From Paenibacillus psychroresistens (lineage in GTDB: Bacteria > Bacillota > Bacilli > Paenibacillales > NBRC-103111): 64,000 bases of DNA. Below the pieces are notes generated by a model, which was given only the letters and a program-made list of their open reading frames with translations, was not told where the DNA came from and searched no databases. The translations under genes were made by a program, and so were the position numbers. Below, piece after piece: positions 32,479-41,001 of this stretch (position 1 is the first letter of the stretch; every line of letters starts with the position of its first letter). Location of the stretch: the NCBI RefSeq assembly GCF_009728935.1, contig NZ_CP034235.1:1439501-1503500 (forward strand). Reading direction: 5' to 3'.

Positions 32479-33669
32479 TTGACCCGTAGTGAAGCGGAAG
32501 TGATCGTTGCTGGACATATCTGTTTAGATATCATCCCAACTATATCGGAGAAAAAAGGGGGGCTGGATGCACTCTTTGTCCCAGGCAAGCTAGTGGATAT
32601 TGGACCAGCTGTTATCGCAACAGGCGGCGCTGTTCCTAATACGGGACTTGCGCTTCATCGATTGGGCAGCGATGTCCAATTAATGGGCAAGGTTGGCGAT
32701 GATCAATTTGGTGCAGCCATTATTGAAGTACTGAGACAGCATGGCGATAATATCGTTGAAGGTATGATCGTTGCTCCAGGTGAGCATAGCTCCTATACCA
32801 TAGTCATTAATCCGCCTAACGTTGATCGTATATTCTTGCATTGTACAGGAGCAAACGACACTTTTTCATCAGCTGATCTGAATGTAGAGCAGCTGGATGG
32901 TGTCAGGCTGTTTCATTTCGGGTATCCTCCTTTAATGCGTAAGATGTATGAGGAGCAAGGTGAAGAATTGAAGCTGCTGCTGAGCAAAGCTAGGGAAAGC
33001 GGACTGACTGTTTCACTGGATTTGGCTAAGCCAGATCCGGAGTCAGCTGCTGGCAGGGCAGATTGGCGAACGATATTAAGCAAAGCTCTACCTTTTGTAG
33101 ACGTGTTTTTACCAAGCTTTGAAGAAATTTTCTATATGCTGCACCGTGAACGTTATGAGGAAATGCTGCGGAAAGCACCGGCTGGGGATATTCTGCCATT
33201 CGTTGACGGTACGCTGCTTTCAGATATAGCGGAAGAATTACTGGCGATGGGTGTTGCGGTTGTTGGTTTAAAGCTAGGAGAGCATGGGCTTTACGTGCGA
33301 ACAACTGCAGATTCAGCGAGACTTGCTGCTAGTGGATTATGCACGCCTGTTGAGGAAAAGCTGGACAGCTGGACAGCTCGCGAGCTGCTGGCTCCATGCT
33401 TTAAAGTAGACGTCATCGGCACAACAGGAGCTGGTGATTGCACGATTGCTGGATTTTTATGCGGTATGCTGCAAGGGCTTTCTTTGGAGGATGCGCTGCA
33501 AATAGCAGTTGGAGTAGGAGCTTGCAACGTCGAGCAGGCTGATGCAACCAGCGGTATTCCCTTATTGGCTAAGCTGCAGGAAAGAATCACAAATGGCTGG
33601 GCTAAACGCGAAATGAAGCTAGATTTACCTGGATGGCATGCAACTGAAGATGGTTTGTGGTCTAAGTAA
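32479..33669 (+). CDS. PfkB-family carbohydrate kinase (TTG start)
   Basis: 396 residues of the ribokinase/PfkB family. Signature 1 is ATGGAVPNTGLALHRLG (about 50-66); signature 2 with the catalytic base is GTTGAGDCTIAGFLCGM (about 317-333). The start I support is TTG 32479, with GGAGG 8 bases upstream inside the end of the preceding gene; no ATG is suitably placed. It is about 80 residues longer than ribokinase. Role inferred: ATP-dependent phosphorylation of the ketose or sugar acid that the aldolase then cleaves. Confidence 0.92.
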   Translation: MTRSEAEVIVAGHICLDIIPTISEKKGGLDALFVPGKLVDIGPAVIATGGAVPNTGLALHRLGSDVQLMGKVGDDQFGAAIIEVLRQHGDNIVEGMIVAPGEHSSYTIVINPPNVDRIFLHCTGANDTFSSADLNVEQLDGVRLFHFGYPPLMRKMYEEQGEELKLLLSKARESGLTVSLDLAKPDPESAAGRADWRTILSKALPFVDVFLPSFEEIFYMLHRERYEEMLRKAPAGDILPFVDGTLLSDIAEELLAMGVAVVGLKLGEHGLYVRTTADSARLAASGLCTPVEEKLDSWTARELLAPCFKVDVIGTTGAGDCTIAGFLCGMLQGLSLEDALQIAVGVGACNVEQADATSGIPLLAKLQERITNGWAKREMKLDLPGWHATEDGLWSK

Positions 33670-33713
33670 CAGATGAACACTATTCATTCTAATAGAAACG
33701 AGGTTATACTATT

Positions 33714-34259
33714 ATGAAAAGAAGCGAAATAGTAAAAGCACAAGCGCGTGCCGCGGAAATGCTCAAAGCTTGCAATATTGAGATAACAGAGCAAGAGAGA
33801 ACGAGCATTGAAGTCGCGTGTTTTGGATTAAATGAGCTGGAAATTCAAGGCCTTGAATTAATTACTTATGTTAATACAGACCGATATTGCGCTAAAGAGC
33901 TGCTATTGTTCCCGCTACAAACCTGTCCCGAGCATCTGCATCCGCCAATCGGAACGGATCCGGGCAAGATGGAAACCTTTCGCTGTCGCTCAGGTAAAGT
34001 ATTCCTTTATGTTGAAGGGGAAGCAACCAAGTCAATTCAAGGAATTATACCTGTAGGCAGCGAGCCATATTATACCGTCTTTAATGAAATTGAATTAAAT
34101 CCTGGCGAGCAATATACGATTCATCCAGGTATTAAGCATTGGTTTCAAGCAGGTGCTGATGGTGCAGTAGTATCTGAATTTTCTAGCACAAGCCGAGATG
34201 AGTTTGATATTTTTACGGATACGCGTATTGAAAGAATGCCAACTGTAACAGAAGATTAA
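33714..34259 (+). CDS. D-lyxose isomerase-type cupin
   Basis: 181 residues, matching the size of D-lyxose ketol-isomerases such as B. subtilis YdaE. The cupin metal site is visible as CPEHLHPPIG (two histidines), GKMETFR (glutamate) and IHPGIKHWFQ (histidine). These enzymes interconvert D-lyxose/D-xylulose and D-mannose/D-fructose. It sits fourth in the aldolase operon and could make the ketose for the PfkB kinase. ATG 33714 lies behind GAGG. Confidence 0.9.
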   Translation: MKRSEIVKAQARAAEMLKACNIEITEQERTSIEVACFGLNELEIQGLELITYVNTDRYCAKELLLFPLQTCPEHLHPPIGTDPGKMETFRCRSGKVFLYVEGEATKSIQGIIPVGSEPYYTVFNEIELNPGEQYTIHPGIKHWFQAGADGAVVSEFSSTSRDEFDIFTDTRIERMPTVTED

Positions 34260-34277
34260 TAAGGAGGAGTCTCTCTT

Positions 34278-35300
34278 ATGAATTTATATGGAAGGTCCTG
34301 GACGCGCCGTGAGCTGGAAGCCCGTGTCGGACGAATGGAGCAAATTGGCGGAGTGCGCAGATTCAAGAGCACAGAAGGCAAGGAAGCGGATGTTGAGCAA
34401 ATCCAAGTTCGTACGGGTGCGGGTTTATGTTATTATGTTACTCCGTCCAAAGGTCTTGATATTTCGTTAGCGGAATATCAAGGAGCAGCGATCAGCTGGC
34501 AATCGCCAAATGGAGATGTGCATCCCAGCTACTATAACGAAGCTGGAACAGGCTGGCTTCGTTCGGCTTCAGGCGGATTGCTGATGACTTGTGGCTTGAT
34601 GCAAGTAGGCAGCCCAAATGAGGATGAGGGTGAGCAGCTAGGCGTGCATGGCAGATTGCATCATACTCCTGCTCAGCAGGTATCGGCGGTTAGTGAATGG
34701 TCTGAGGATGAATTAGATATGACGGTTTCCGGAGTGGTGGATGAAACCTCGATTTTTGGCGGCAAGCTGCGTTTATCGAGACAAATTTGTAGTCGACTTG
34801 GTGTGAATGAAATTATTATACGCGATGAAGTGCGCAATATGGGCTTTCAACGATGTCCGCATATGATTCTATATCATTTCAATTTTGGATTTCCTTTGTT
34901 AAGTGAAGAAACTCAAATCCTTTTTAAGGATACGAAAATGGAAGCGCGCGATGCAGATTTGCCTTTGGATGACATAGCTGAATGGCAGGCGCCAGATGCG
35001 AGCTACAGCGAACGAGTTTATTATCATGTGCCGCAGAGTAAGCCAGAGGTTGAAATTATCAATCCCAATTTCCCTGTTCATTCTGGAACTGCTCCAGTAC
35101 ATGTTTCATTAAATTGGTCGGGGGAAACACTTCCCAAGCTAGTTCAATGGAAAATGCCAGGTGCAGGCGAGCATGCGCTTGGTGTCGAGCCTTCCAATTG
35201 CTGGGTCGGAGGCAGGAAGAATGAGCGTGAGCAAGGGACGTTGGTTTATCTGGAGCCTGGAGAAACTGTGAAATATGAGCTAAAGTTGACTATTAGGTAA
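34278..35300 (+). CDS. DUF4432-family aldose-1-epimerase-like protein
   Basis: 340 residues with a galactose-mutarotase-like beta-sandwich. The family is suggested by YYVTPSKGLDISLAEYQGAAISW near residue 55, LLMTCGLMQVGSPNED, GVHGRLHHTPAQQV (histidine pair near 120) and the terminal GVEPSNCWVGGR. Members are found in many sugar operons, but the reaction is uncharacterised; mutarotation is a reasonable guess. It starts 18 bases after the isomerase behind AAGGAGGAG and is followed by the DeoR regulator. Confidence 0.88.
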   Translation: MNLYGRSWTRRELEARVGRMEQIGGVRRFKSTEGKEADVEQIQVRTGAGLCYYVTPSKGLDISLAEYQGAAISWQSPNGDVHPSYYNEAGTGWLRSASGGLLMTCGLMQVGSPNEDEGEQLGVHGRLHHTPAQQVSAVSEWSEDELDMTVSGVVDETSIFGGKLRLSRQICSRLGVNEIIIRDEVRNMGFQRCPHMILYHFNFGFPLLSEETQILFKDTKMEARDADLPLDDIAEWQAPDASYSERVYYHVPQSKPEVEIINPNFPVHSGTAPVHVSLNWSGETLPKLVQWKMPGAGEHALGVEPSNCWVGGRKNEREQGTLVYLEPGETVKYELKLTIR

Positions 35301-35319
35301 AATGAATGAGGGAAAACAC

Positions 35320-36081
35320 ATGTCTCAAAACCAAGTGAATACACGCCAACAACAAATATTGGACCGCATGGCTCTATACGGGGAAGTAAAGCTTGCTGAG
35401 CTTAAAGAAACCTTCGATGTTGCGGAGATGACTTTGCGTAGAGACCTGGAGAAGCTTGAACAAATGGGCTTGCTTAAGCGTACCTTCGGCGGTGCTATTC
35501 TTTTCGGCAAAGATATCGCTTTATTGGAAAGAACCGGCGTATTAATCGAGGAGAAAATGAAAATCGGACTTCAAGCTGTGCAATTGATTCAGCCTGGGGA
35601 TTCGATTTTTATTGATGGCGGCTCGACTACTCTGCAGATTGCGAAGTGTTTAAGACCGAATATGAATATCACTGTAGTGACCAATGCACTGAATGTTGCT
35701 GCTGAACTTCAAGGTAAACAAATCTCGACAATCGTCGTTGGTGGCATTCTTTTAGAGCAAACATCAACCTTAGTGGGGCCGCTTGCCTGTGATTCACTGA
35801 TGAAAATGGCGTTTGATCGTGTGTTTATCGGAACTACAGGAGCTACAATACGACATGGCTTTAGCAATTCTAATATGCACGAGGCCGAAATCAAGCGATT
35901 GGCTATTGAACAAGCGGCTGAAGTTAATGTTGTCATGGATCATACCAAGTTTGGGATGAAGGATTTATTCTCATTTGCCTCGTTGATATCCGTTAATCGA
36001 ATTATTACAGATCGACTTCCAGAGCAAGAACTAACGCAAGCATTTAAGGATGCAGCTGTAGAAATTGTAATAAGCCAGTAA
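35320..36081 (+). CDS. DeoR-family transcriptional regulator
   Basis: 253 residues. The N-terminal HTH is RQQQILDRMALYGEVKLAELKETFDVAEMTLRRDLEKLEQMGLLKRTFGGA, and the C-terminal sugar-phosphate sensor includes DGGSTTLQIAKCL, IVVGG and the terminal ADVNVVMDHTKFG-like segment (AEVNVVMDHTKFG). ATG 35320 follows GAGGG; an ATG six codons upstream is weaker. As the sixth gene of the aldolase operon it probably represses it until a phosphorylated intermediate accumulates. Confidence 0.93.
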   Translation: MSQNQVNTRQQQILDRMALYGEVKLAELKETFDVAEMTLRRDLEKLEQMGLLKRTFGGAILFGKDIALLERTGVLIEEKMKIGLQAVQLIQPGDSIFIDGGSTTLQIAKCLRPNMNITVVTNALNVAAELQGKQISTIVVGGILLEQTSTLVGPLACDSLMKMAFDRVFIGTTGATIRHGFSNSNMHEAEIKRLAIEQAAEVNVVMDHTKFGMKDLFSFASLISVNRIITDRLPEQELTQAFKDAAVEIVISQ

Positions 36082-36109
36082 TAGTTGAGGTTAATTTGAA
36101 AGGATTCCA

Positions 36110-37009
36110 ATGGCAATCAAATCAGATTACAAAAAAATGACCCGAATTTTAAATGAAACTGCGATTGCTTTAAAAGGTGAGGAATTAGGGTTTAAAGTGC
36201 ATTATTGGGGAGCCATGCCGGAGCATTATGATAATCCGCTGCATCGGCATTCCTTTTTTGAGGTTTGTTATGTGTTGGAGGGTAATGGCTTTTACTACGA
36301 ATCAAATGACGAATATCCTCTAACCCCAGGGACATTATTTTGTTCAAGACCTGGTCAATGGCATCAGATAAAAAGCTTGGAAGGCCTGGCCTTATTCTAT
36401 GTTGCTTTCGAACTCAATGAGGCTCATTCTAATGAAGCCGTGATGAATCGCTACCTTCAGCTTACTCATACTAACAAAATTGTTGTTTCAACGGCGGATG
36501 ATACGATAGCTGCTCAAACCTGGCGGATGCTCTTAACTTTATGCAAGCAGGAACGTTCCATGACTAAGGAAATGATTCGAAGCCTAGCTTATGCCCTTCT
36601 AATTTCCTTTTATAGTGAGTTTTCCAAAGTATTGGAAAGTGATGAAATGGCAGAGCATCAACAAGTTTCTGCTTATTTGCAGCGAGCAAAGCTTTTTATT
36701 GAAGACAACCTCACCTCAGCCCTAAGCCTCCATTTATTGTCCAATTATTTGCATATTACAGAACGCCATTTATCGCGTATTTTCTCCGAAAAGCTTGGTC
36801 AAACCTTCTCCCATTATGTGCAGGAAAAAAGAGTTCAGAAGTCTATGGAATTATTACTTGAGACAGATTGGTCTATTAGCCGGATTGCTGAAGAAACGGG
36901 CTTTGAATCGGTTCATTATTATACTAGAGTTTTTACGCGCAAAATAGGTGTTCCCCCCGGTCAATTTCGCAAAACACAGCTGTCTGAAGCCCCTTTTAAC
37001 CTTAAATAA
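36110..37009 (+). CDS. AraC-family transcriptional regulator, paralogue B
   Basis: 299 residues, a close paralogue of the protein at 29379: FKVHYWGAMPEH, NPLHRHSFFEVCYVL, GTLFCSRPGQWHQI and LTERHLSRIF-type blocks align along the full length. The HTHs are LHLLSNYLHITERHLSRIFSEKLG and ISRIAEETGFESVHYYTRVF. It is the last co-directional gene of the aldolase operon, 28 bases after DeoR, and lies upstream of the desaturase-like gene, which it might also control. Confidence 0.93.
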   Translation: MAIKSDYKKMTRILNETAIALKGEELGFKVHYWGAMPEHYDNPLHRHSFFEVCYVLEGNGFYYESNDEYPLTPGTLFCSRPGQWHQIKSLEGLALFYVAFELNEAHSNEAVMNRYLQLTHTNKIVVSTADDTIAAQTWRMLLTLCKQERSMTKEMIRSLAYALLISFYSEFSKVLESDEMAEHQQVSAYLQRAKLFIEDNLTSALSLHLLSNYLHITERHLSRIFSEKLGQTFSHYVQEKRVQKSMELLLETDWSISRIAEETGFESVHYYTRVFTRKIGVPPGQFRKTQLSEAPFNLK

Positions 37010-37077
37010 TGTCCGTATAGTGCAAGTGAATGTCCTCTAATTTCAAAGACAGTACGCGCTTAAAAGGCTATCATTTA

Positions 37078-37091
37078 AGAAAGCGTTATCA
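37078..37091 (+). promoter_or_regulatory. Catabolite-response-element-like site
   Basis: AGAAAGCGTTATCA matches the cre consensus TGWAANCGNTNNCA at every fixed position except the first. It lies about 27 bases before the start of the desaturase-like oxygenase gene, where CcpA binding would repress in the presence of preferred sugars. Confidence 0.45.
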
Positions 37092-37118
37092 TCTTCGAAT
37101 GACAGGGAGGCTAACCTA

Positions 37119-38198
37119 ATGTCTGTTAATAAAAGAGACTACAGTCTCACAGGACCCGAGAACAAACGGGCGCAAGAAAAGGGACTGGTTGCAGCCGAAT
37201 GGTATGCGAGCCCAATTTCCCGTAAACGGCTTAAGGAGCTTATGAAGCGTAAGGATGGACCTGCAATACGAGATACGATTATTATGTTTGCATGGCTCGC
37301 AGGTACAGGTTTTCTTGCCTATTCTTTATGGGGCACTTGGTGGGCGCTTCCGGCATTCGCCTTATATGGTATCAGCTATGCTTCGACTGCAGATTCCAGA
37401 TGGCATGAATGTGGACACGGTACAGCCTTTAAAACTGCTTGGATGAATGATGTACTCTATCAAATCGCTTCGTTTATGGATTTAAGACCACCAACCCCAT
37501 GGCGCTGGAGTCATGCCCGCCATCACACGGATACTTACATCGTTGGCCGCGATCCGGAAATTGCCATGACTCGACCACCGGTTTGGCGGATTATTTTTGG
37601 GGAAATCGTCCATATTTATGGCGGCTCAAGAGATCTTAAAGCCATTCTCACACATTGCTTCGGCAAGCTGACAGACTCAGAGAAAGATTATGTTCCAGAA
37701 TCTGAATTTAGAAAATCCGTGTGGATTTCCCGGATTTGGGTAGTAATTCTAATCGGTTTTGTAGTGTGGTCGATTGTAATAGGGAGTATTCTTCCGTTGA
37801 TGTTTGTGGGGCTTCCAACCTTTTATGGGCCAATCCTGCTATTATTGGTCGGTCTAGCCCAGCATTTGGGACTTCGCGAAGACGTGCTGGATCATCGTTT
37901 AAACACGAGAACAATTTATATTAATCCTTTTTTTAGATTTCTTTACTGGAATATGAATTATCATATCGAGCATCATATGTTTCCGATGGTTCCCTATCAT
38001 GCATTGCCTGCACTACATGAAGAGCTTAAGTTTGATTATCCCGTTGCAAGCCCTAGTCTTTGGGCAGCGTTGAAAGAGGTTATTTCAGCACTGATTAAAC
38101 AAAAAAAGGATCCAGCCTATGTGGTGGACCGTCCGCTTCCAGCTACAGCAACTCCTTATTACTATGGTGCGGAACCTGGGAAAGTAGCTAATTTATAA
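37119..38198 (+). CDS. MocD-like membrane di-iron oxygenase (fatty-acid-desaturase fold), candidate O-demethylase
   Basis: 359 residues. The three histidine boxes of membrane di-iron enzymes are present: H96ECGH100, H132ARHH136 and H282IEHH286. Hydrophobic segments lie at about 52-88 and 203-245. The text around them (NKRAQEKGLVAAEWYASP; RKRLKELMKRKDGPA; ADSRWHECGHGTAFKTAWMND; WRWSHARHHTDTYIVGRDPEIA) recalls rhizopine-catabolism MocD more than lipid desaturases. It is followed by a Rieske ferredoxin and a reductase, as mocD is by mocE and mocF, giving a complete electron chain. Inferred role: O2-dependent hydroxylation or O-demethylation of a sugar or cyclitol ether. A lipid desaturase is the alternative. 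Confidence 0.88.
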   Translation: MSVNKRDYSLTGPENKRAQEKGLVAAEWYASPISRKRLKELMKRKDGPAIRDTIIMFAWLAGTGFLAYSLWGTWWALPAFALYGISYASTADSRWHECGHGTAFKTAWMNDVLYQIASFMDLRPPTPWRWSHARHHTDTYIVGRDPEIAMTRPPVWRIIFGEIVHIYGGSRDLKAILTHCFGKLTDSEKDYVPESEFRKSVWISRIWVVILIGFVVWSIVIGSILPLMFVGLPTFYGPILLLLVGLAQHLGLREDVLDHRLNTRTIYINPFFRFLYWNMNYHIEHHMFPMVPYHALPALHEELKFDYPVASPSLWAALKEVISALIKQKKDPAYVVDRPLPATATPYYYGAEPGKVANL

Positions 38199-38236
38199 AA
38201 TAATAATACTATTCTCGACTACTTGGAGGCACTTAT

Positions 38237-38557
38237 ATGCAGAATTTAGAATGGGTTGAAGCATGCGAAGTTGATGATATTGATGAAGAGGATGTTATCC
38301 GCTTTGATCATGGAGCTCGTACTTTTGCCATTTATCGTACGGCAAAAAGTAAGTATTATGCGACGGATGGATATTGCACTCATGAAAAGTTTCATCTAGC
38401 GGAAGGATTAGTCATGGGAAACACCATTGAATGCCCTAAACATAATGGCCGATTTGATTATACTACTGGGGCTGCTAAACGAACGCCGGTATGTGTGGAT
38501 TTAAAAACTTACCCTGTGAAGATTGAAGCTGATAAAATTTTCATACAAATTGACTAA
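38237..38557 (+). CDS. Rieske-type 2Fe-2S ferredoxin (MocE-like)
   Basis: 106 residues, a small soluble Rieske ferredoxin. The cluster ligands are C47 and H49 (GYCTHEKF) and C66 and H69 (ECPKHNGRFD), spaced 16 residues as in biphenyl-dioxygenase-type ferredoxins. ATG 38237 follows TTGGAGG, 38 bases after the oxygenase gene. It should carry electrons from the following reductase to the membrane di-iron oxygenase. No Rieske oxygenase alpha subunit is nearby that could be an alternative partner. Confidence 0.94.
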   Translation: MQNLEWVEACEVDDIDEEDVIRFDHGARTFAIYRTAKSKYYATDGYCTHEKFHLAEGLVMGNTIECPKHNGRFDYTTGAAKRTPVCVDLKTYPVKIEADKIFIQID

Positions 38558-38609
38558 GTCAAAGCTTACGATGCCAGTTTTCTAATGAAAACTCTAAGGA
38601 GAGAATAGA

Positions 38610-39848
38610 ATGTCTGAATTAGGAATGGTAATTGTTGGGGCGGGAGAAGCGGGTGCGCGAGCAGCAGTTGAGCTTCGTACTGAAGGCTGGGCTGGGAGCA
38701 TCACGTTAATTGGAAAAGAAAAGCTGGCACCTTATGAAAGGCCGCCGCTTTCCAAAAGCTCATTATTGGACACGGAAGAGCCTTCACCTGTGACAATCCT
38801 AGATGAAACTAAGCTCTCGCAATACAAAATTAAATTAATCACGAATAGCTCGGTTGTTAATATTAATCCAAGCGATCATTTGCTTGAACTGAATGATGGG
38901 CAATCAATACGGTATGAACGACTCTTACTTGCAACAGGAGCCTACCCGCGTCAACTGAACATCGAAGGATCCGATACATCGAGCTTATTATATCTTCGAA
39001 CGTTCGCCGATGCACTTGCGCTTCGTGCGCGATTCCTTGCAGGTAAACATATTGTTATTATTGGTGCTGGTTTTATCGGACTCGAGGCAGCAGCAAGTGC
39101 GCGAGAAAAAGGTTGTTCTGTCACCGTTATCGAAGCTGGACCGCGTATACTTATGCGAGGTGTTCCCGAGGAAATTGCGCATATCTTAAAGGCGCGCCAT
39201 CTCAATGCGAGTGTAATGTTTAAGCTTGGGGTAGGTATTAAGGGCATTGAAAATTCTAAGGATAGACATTCCATAAAGCTTGCAGACGGAACAATCATTG
39301 AATGTGATACGGTTGTCGTTGGGATTGGAGCCATTCCTGAAACTTCGCTAGCGGCTAAATGTGGGCTTACCATTGAAAATGGCATATTTACTGATGAAAA
39401 GCTAACAACGAGTGATGCTGATATTTTTGCAGCCGGTGATTGCTGCTCCTTCCCACATAGCCTATATGGAGGAAAACGGATTCGGCTTGAGGCCTGGCGT
39501 AATGCCCAGGATCAAGGGACTCATGCTGCACATAATATGCTAGGAGCTGCAAAGCCTTTTCTCGAGATTCCTTGGTTCTGGTCCGATCAATATGAACAGA
39601 CGCTGCAGGTGACTGGTTTACCTGATTATGGAGTGAAGACTCTATGTCGGGATCTGGGGGAGTTTGCTAAATTTTATTTTCATCTGTCCAGTGACGGCAG
39701 GTTGGCTGCAGCAAGTGCGGTAGGCTTGAATTCCAATATTGCTAAGGATATCCGTTTAGCGGAAATGCTCATCCAAAAGCAAATGGTGCTTGATCCCAAA
39801 TCCTTAGAAAATCCAGAGGTAAAATTAAAATCACTTTTGGTTTATTGA
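38610..39848 (+). CDS. Ferredoxin reductase, FAD/NAD(P)H-dependent (MocF/BphA4-like)
   Basis: 412 residues. The FAD motif MVIVGAGEAGARAAVEL is at the N-terminus, PYERPPLSKS near residue 47 is diagnostic of oxygenase-coupled reductases, the NAD(P) motif IVIIGAGFIGLEAAASA is near 147, and TSDADIFAAGDCC near 268 closes the FAD site. The C-terminal domain has PWFWSDQYEQTLQVTG. It completes an NAD(P)H to Rieske to di-iron oxygenase chain. Its end overlaps the convergent FadR-type regulator by 7 bases. Confidence 0.95.
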   Translation: MSELGMVIVGAGEAGARAAVELRTEGWAGSITLIGKEKLAPYERPPLSKSSLLDTEEPSPVTILDETKLSQYKIKLITNSSVVNINPSDHLLELNDGQSIRYERLLLATGAYPRQLNIEGSDTSSLLYLRTFADALALRARFLAGKHIVIIGAGFIGLEAAASAREKGCSVTVIEAGPRILMRGVPEEIAHILKARHLNASVMFKLGVGIKGIENSKDRHSIKLADGTIIECDTVVVGIGAIPETSLAAKCGLTIENGIFTDEKLTTSDADIFAAGDCCSFPHSLYGGKRIRLEAWRNAQDQGTHAAHNMLGAAKPFLEIPWFWSDQYEQTLQVTGLPDYGVKTLCRDLGEFAKFYFHLSSDGRLAAASAVGLNSNIAKDIRLAEMLIQKQMVLDPKSLENPEVKLKSLLVY

Positions 39849-40567
39849 GTCTTCGAGTGAGGTAGTGCAAGTCTATGAACCACTTGATCCACCTTCATAA
39901 TATGCTGCATCATCTTCGTTGAGGCCAGCTCAACTTGTCTAGCTTCGATAGCTTGATAGATTTCCCGATGCTCCTGTAGTAGCAATTCAGCTGATGCGCG
40001 CTCAGCAAAAAACCAGAGGCGGCGGGATTCCCGCATGCTTTCCTGCAATCTCTGAGCGACAGATTCCATCATGCTGACGAACAATGAATTATGCGATGCT
40101 CTAGCAATGTGCAAATGGAAGCTGATATCTGCTTGATCACTGAGTTCTTCATTATCAAGTGAAGCTTCCATTTGGCTTAGTATTGCGGCTAACCCTGCAA
40201 GATCAGCTTCTGTTCTGCGCTCTGCCGCCAATGAAGCACAGCCGACCTCAATAAATTTACGAACCTCGAGTACCTCCTGGAAAGACTCCGTTTTATAGAA
40301 CAACCCGCCGTTTTCTTCCCCTAACTCATTTGGTAGAATTTTGCTTACGAAAGTGCCGCCACCATGGCGGATATCTACCCAGCCCATCGCTTTTAGTGCG
40401 CTTAGCGCCTCTCGGATGGTCGAACGACCAACCTCAAAGCTCGCAGCCAGCTCGACTACGGTGGGTAGCTTCGCTGAAGGTGGATAAGCGCCTGCTAGAA
40501 TTTGCTGCTTGATTTGATGCATGACGATTTCTGAGCCTTTTTGCGGCTTGATTTGTTGAAAAGACAT
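39842..40567 (-). CDS. GntR-family regulator with FCD ligand domain (FadR/LldR type)
   Basis: 241 residues. The N-terminal winged helix is AKLPTVVELAASFEVGRSTIREALSALKAMGWVDIRHGGGTFV; the all-helical FCD domain follows with EVRKFIEVGCASLAAERR and metal-site histidines in ADISFHLHIARASHNSLF and LLQEHREIYQAIEARQ. ATG 40567 follows AGAGGTG; a much longer frame reaching 40696 starts without a ribosome binding site. It is divergent from glcD-glcF, the usual kind of target (2-hydroxyacid oxidation), and four palindromic boxes lie between them. Confidence 0.94.
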   Translation of the reverse strand: MSFQQIKPQKGSEIVMHQIKQQILAGAYPPSAKLPTVVELAASFEVGRSTIREALSALKAMGWVDIRHGGGTFVSKILPNELGEENGGLFYKTESFQEVLEVRKFIEVGCASLAAERRTEADLAGLAAILSQMEASLDNEELSDQADISFHLHIARASHNSLFVSMMESVAQRLQESMRESRRLWFFAERASAELLLQEHREIYQAIEARQVELASTKMMQHIMKVDQVVHRLALPHSKTQ

Positions 40568-40639
40568 GGGACACCTCTTTGGAATGCTATAATTTTTTTG
40601 CGTCACAGTGAATTCTTCGCCTGTTTCAAAAATTAATAA

Positions 40640-40818
40640 GCCTAATATTTGTGCTAAATATAGAACGTAGGAACCTAAAATGCTGGTTACGCACATTTTT
40701 TGTGCTTACTCATAAGATTTCTTTGAAAAATCGGGGTTTTAGCTGGTATTAAGCACATTTTTTGTGCGTATCACTTAGGATACCAGTTGCGTAGAATCTA
40801 TAAGCATAATTTTTGTGC
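40640..40818. repeat. Four 15-bp palindromic boxes, operator-like or hairpin repeats
   Basis: GCACATTTTTTGTGC occurs perfectly at 40691-40705 and 40753-40767, with variants GCATAATTTTTGTGC at 40804-40818 and GCCTAATATTTGTGC at 40640-40654. Starts are 51, 62 and 51 bases apart, and copies 2 and 3 are also preceded by related GCTGGT sequence. They fill the 434-base gap between the FadR-type regulator and glcD. They may be its operators or a short dispersed repeat. Confidence 0.6.
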
Positions 40819-41001
40819 TTAAGGTTAAATTTTGTATGGGTCCGGAAAAACCAGCATCAAAACACTCGAACGGTTACTTTTCTAAATTACTACTTTTCTT
40901 ATTTCTTCTTTCTACTATACAACTATTCAATCATACGTTAAAATATAAATAAAGTCATCTGATCACATGATGAATTATTGAAACTAGAGGTGAATGCTAT
41001 C

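Noticed and set aside
37119..38198. Calling the three-histidine-box protein a phospholipid delta-5 desaturase (Des)
   Set aside because: The Rieske ferredoxin and dedicated reductase in the same operon and the MocD-like text around the histidine boxes fit an oxygenase better; kept only as an alternative.
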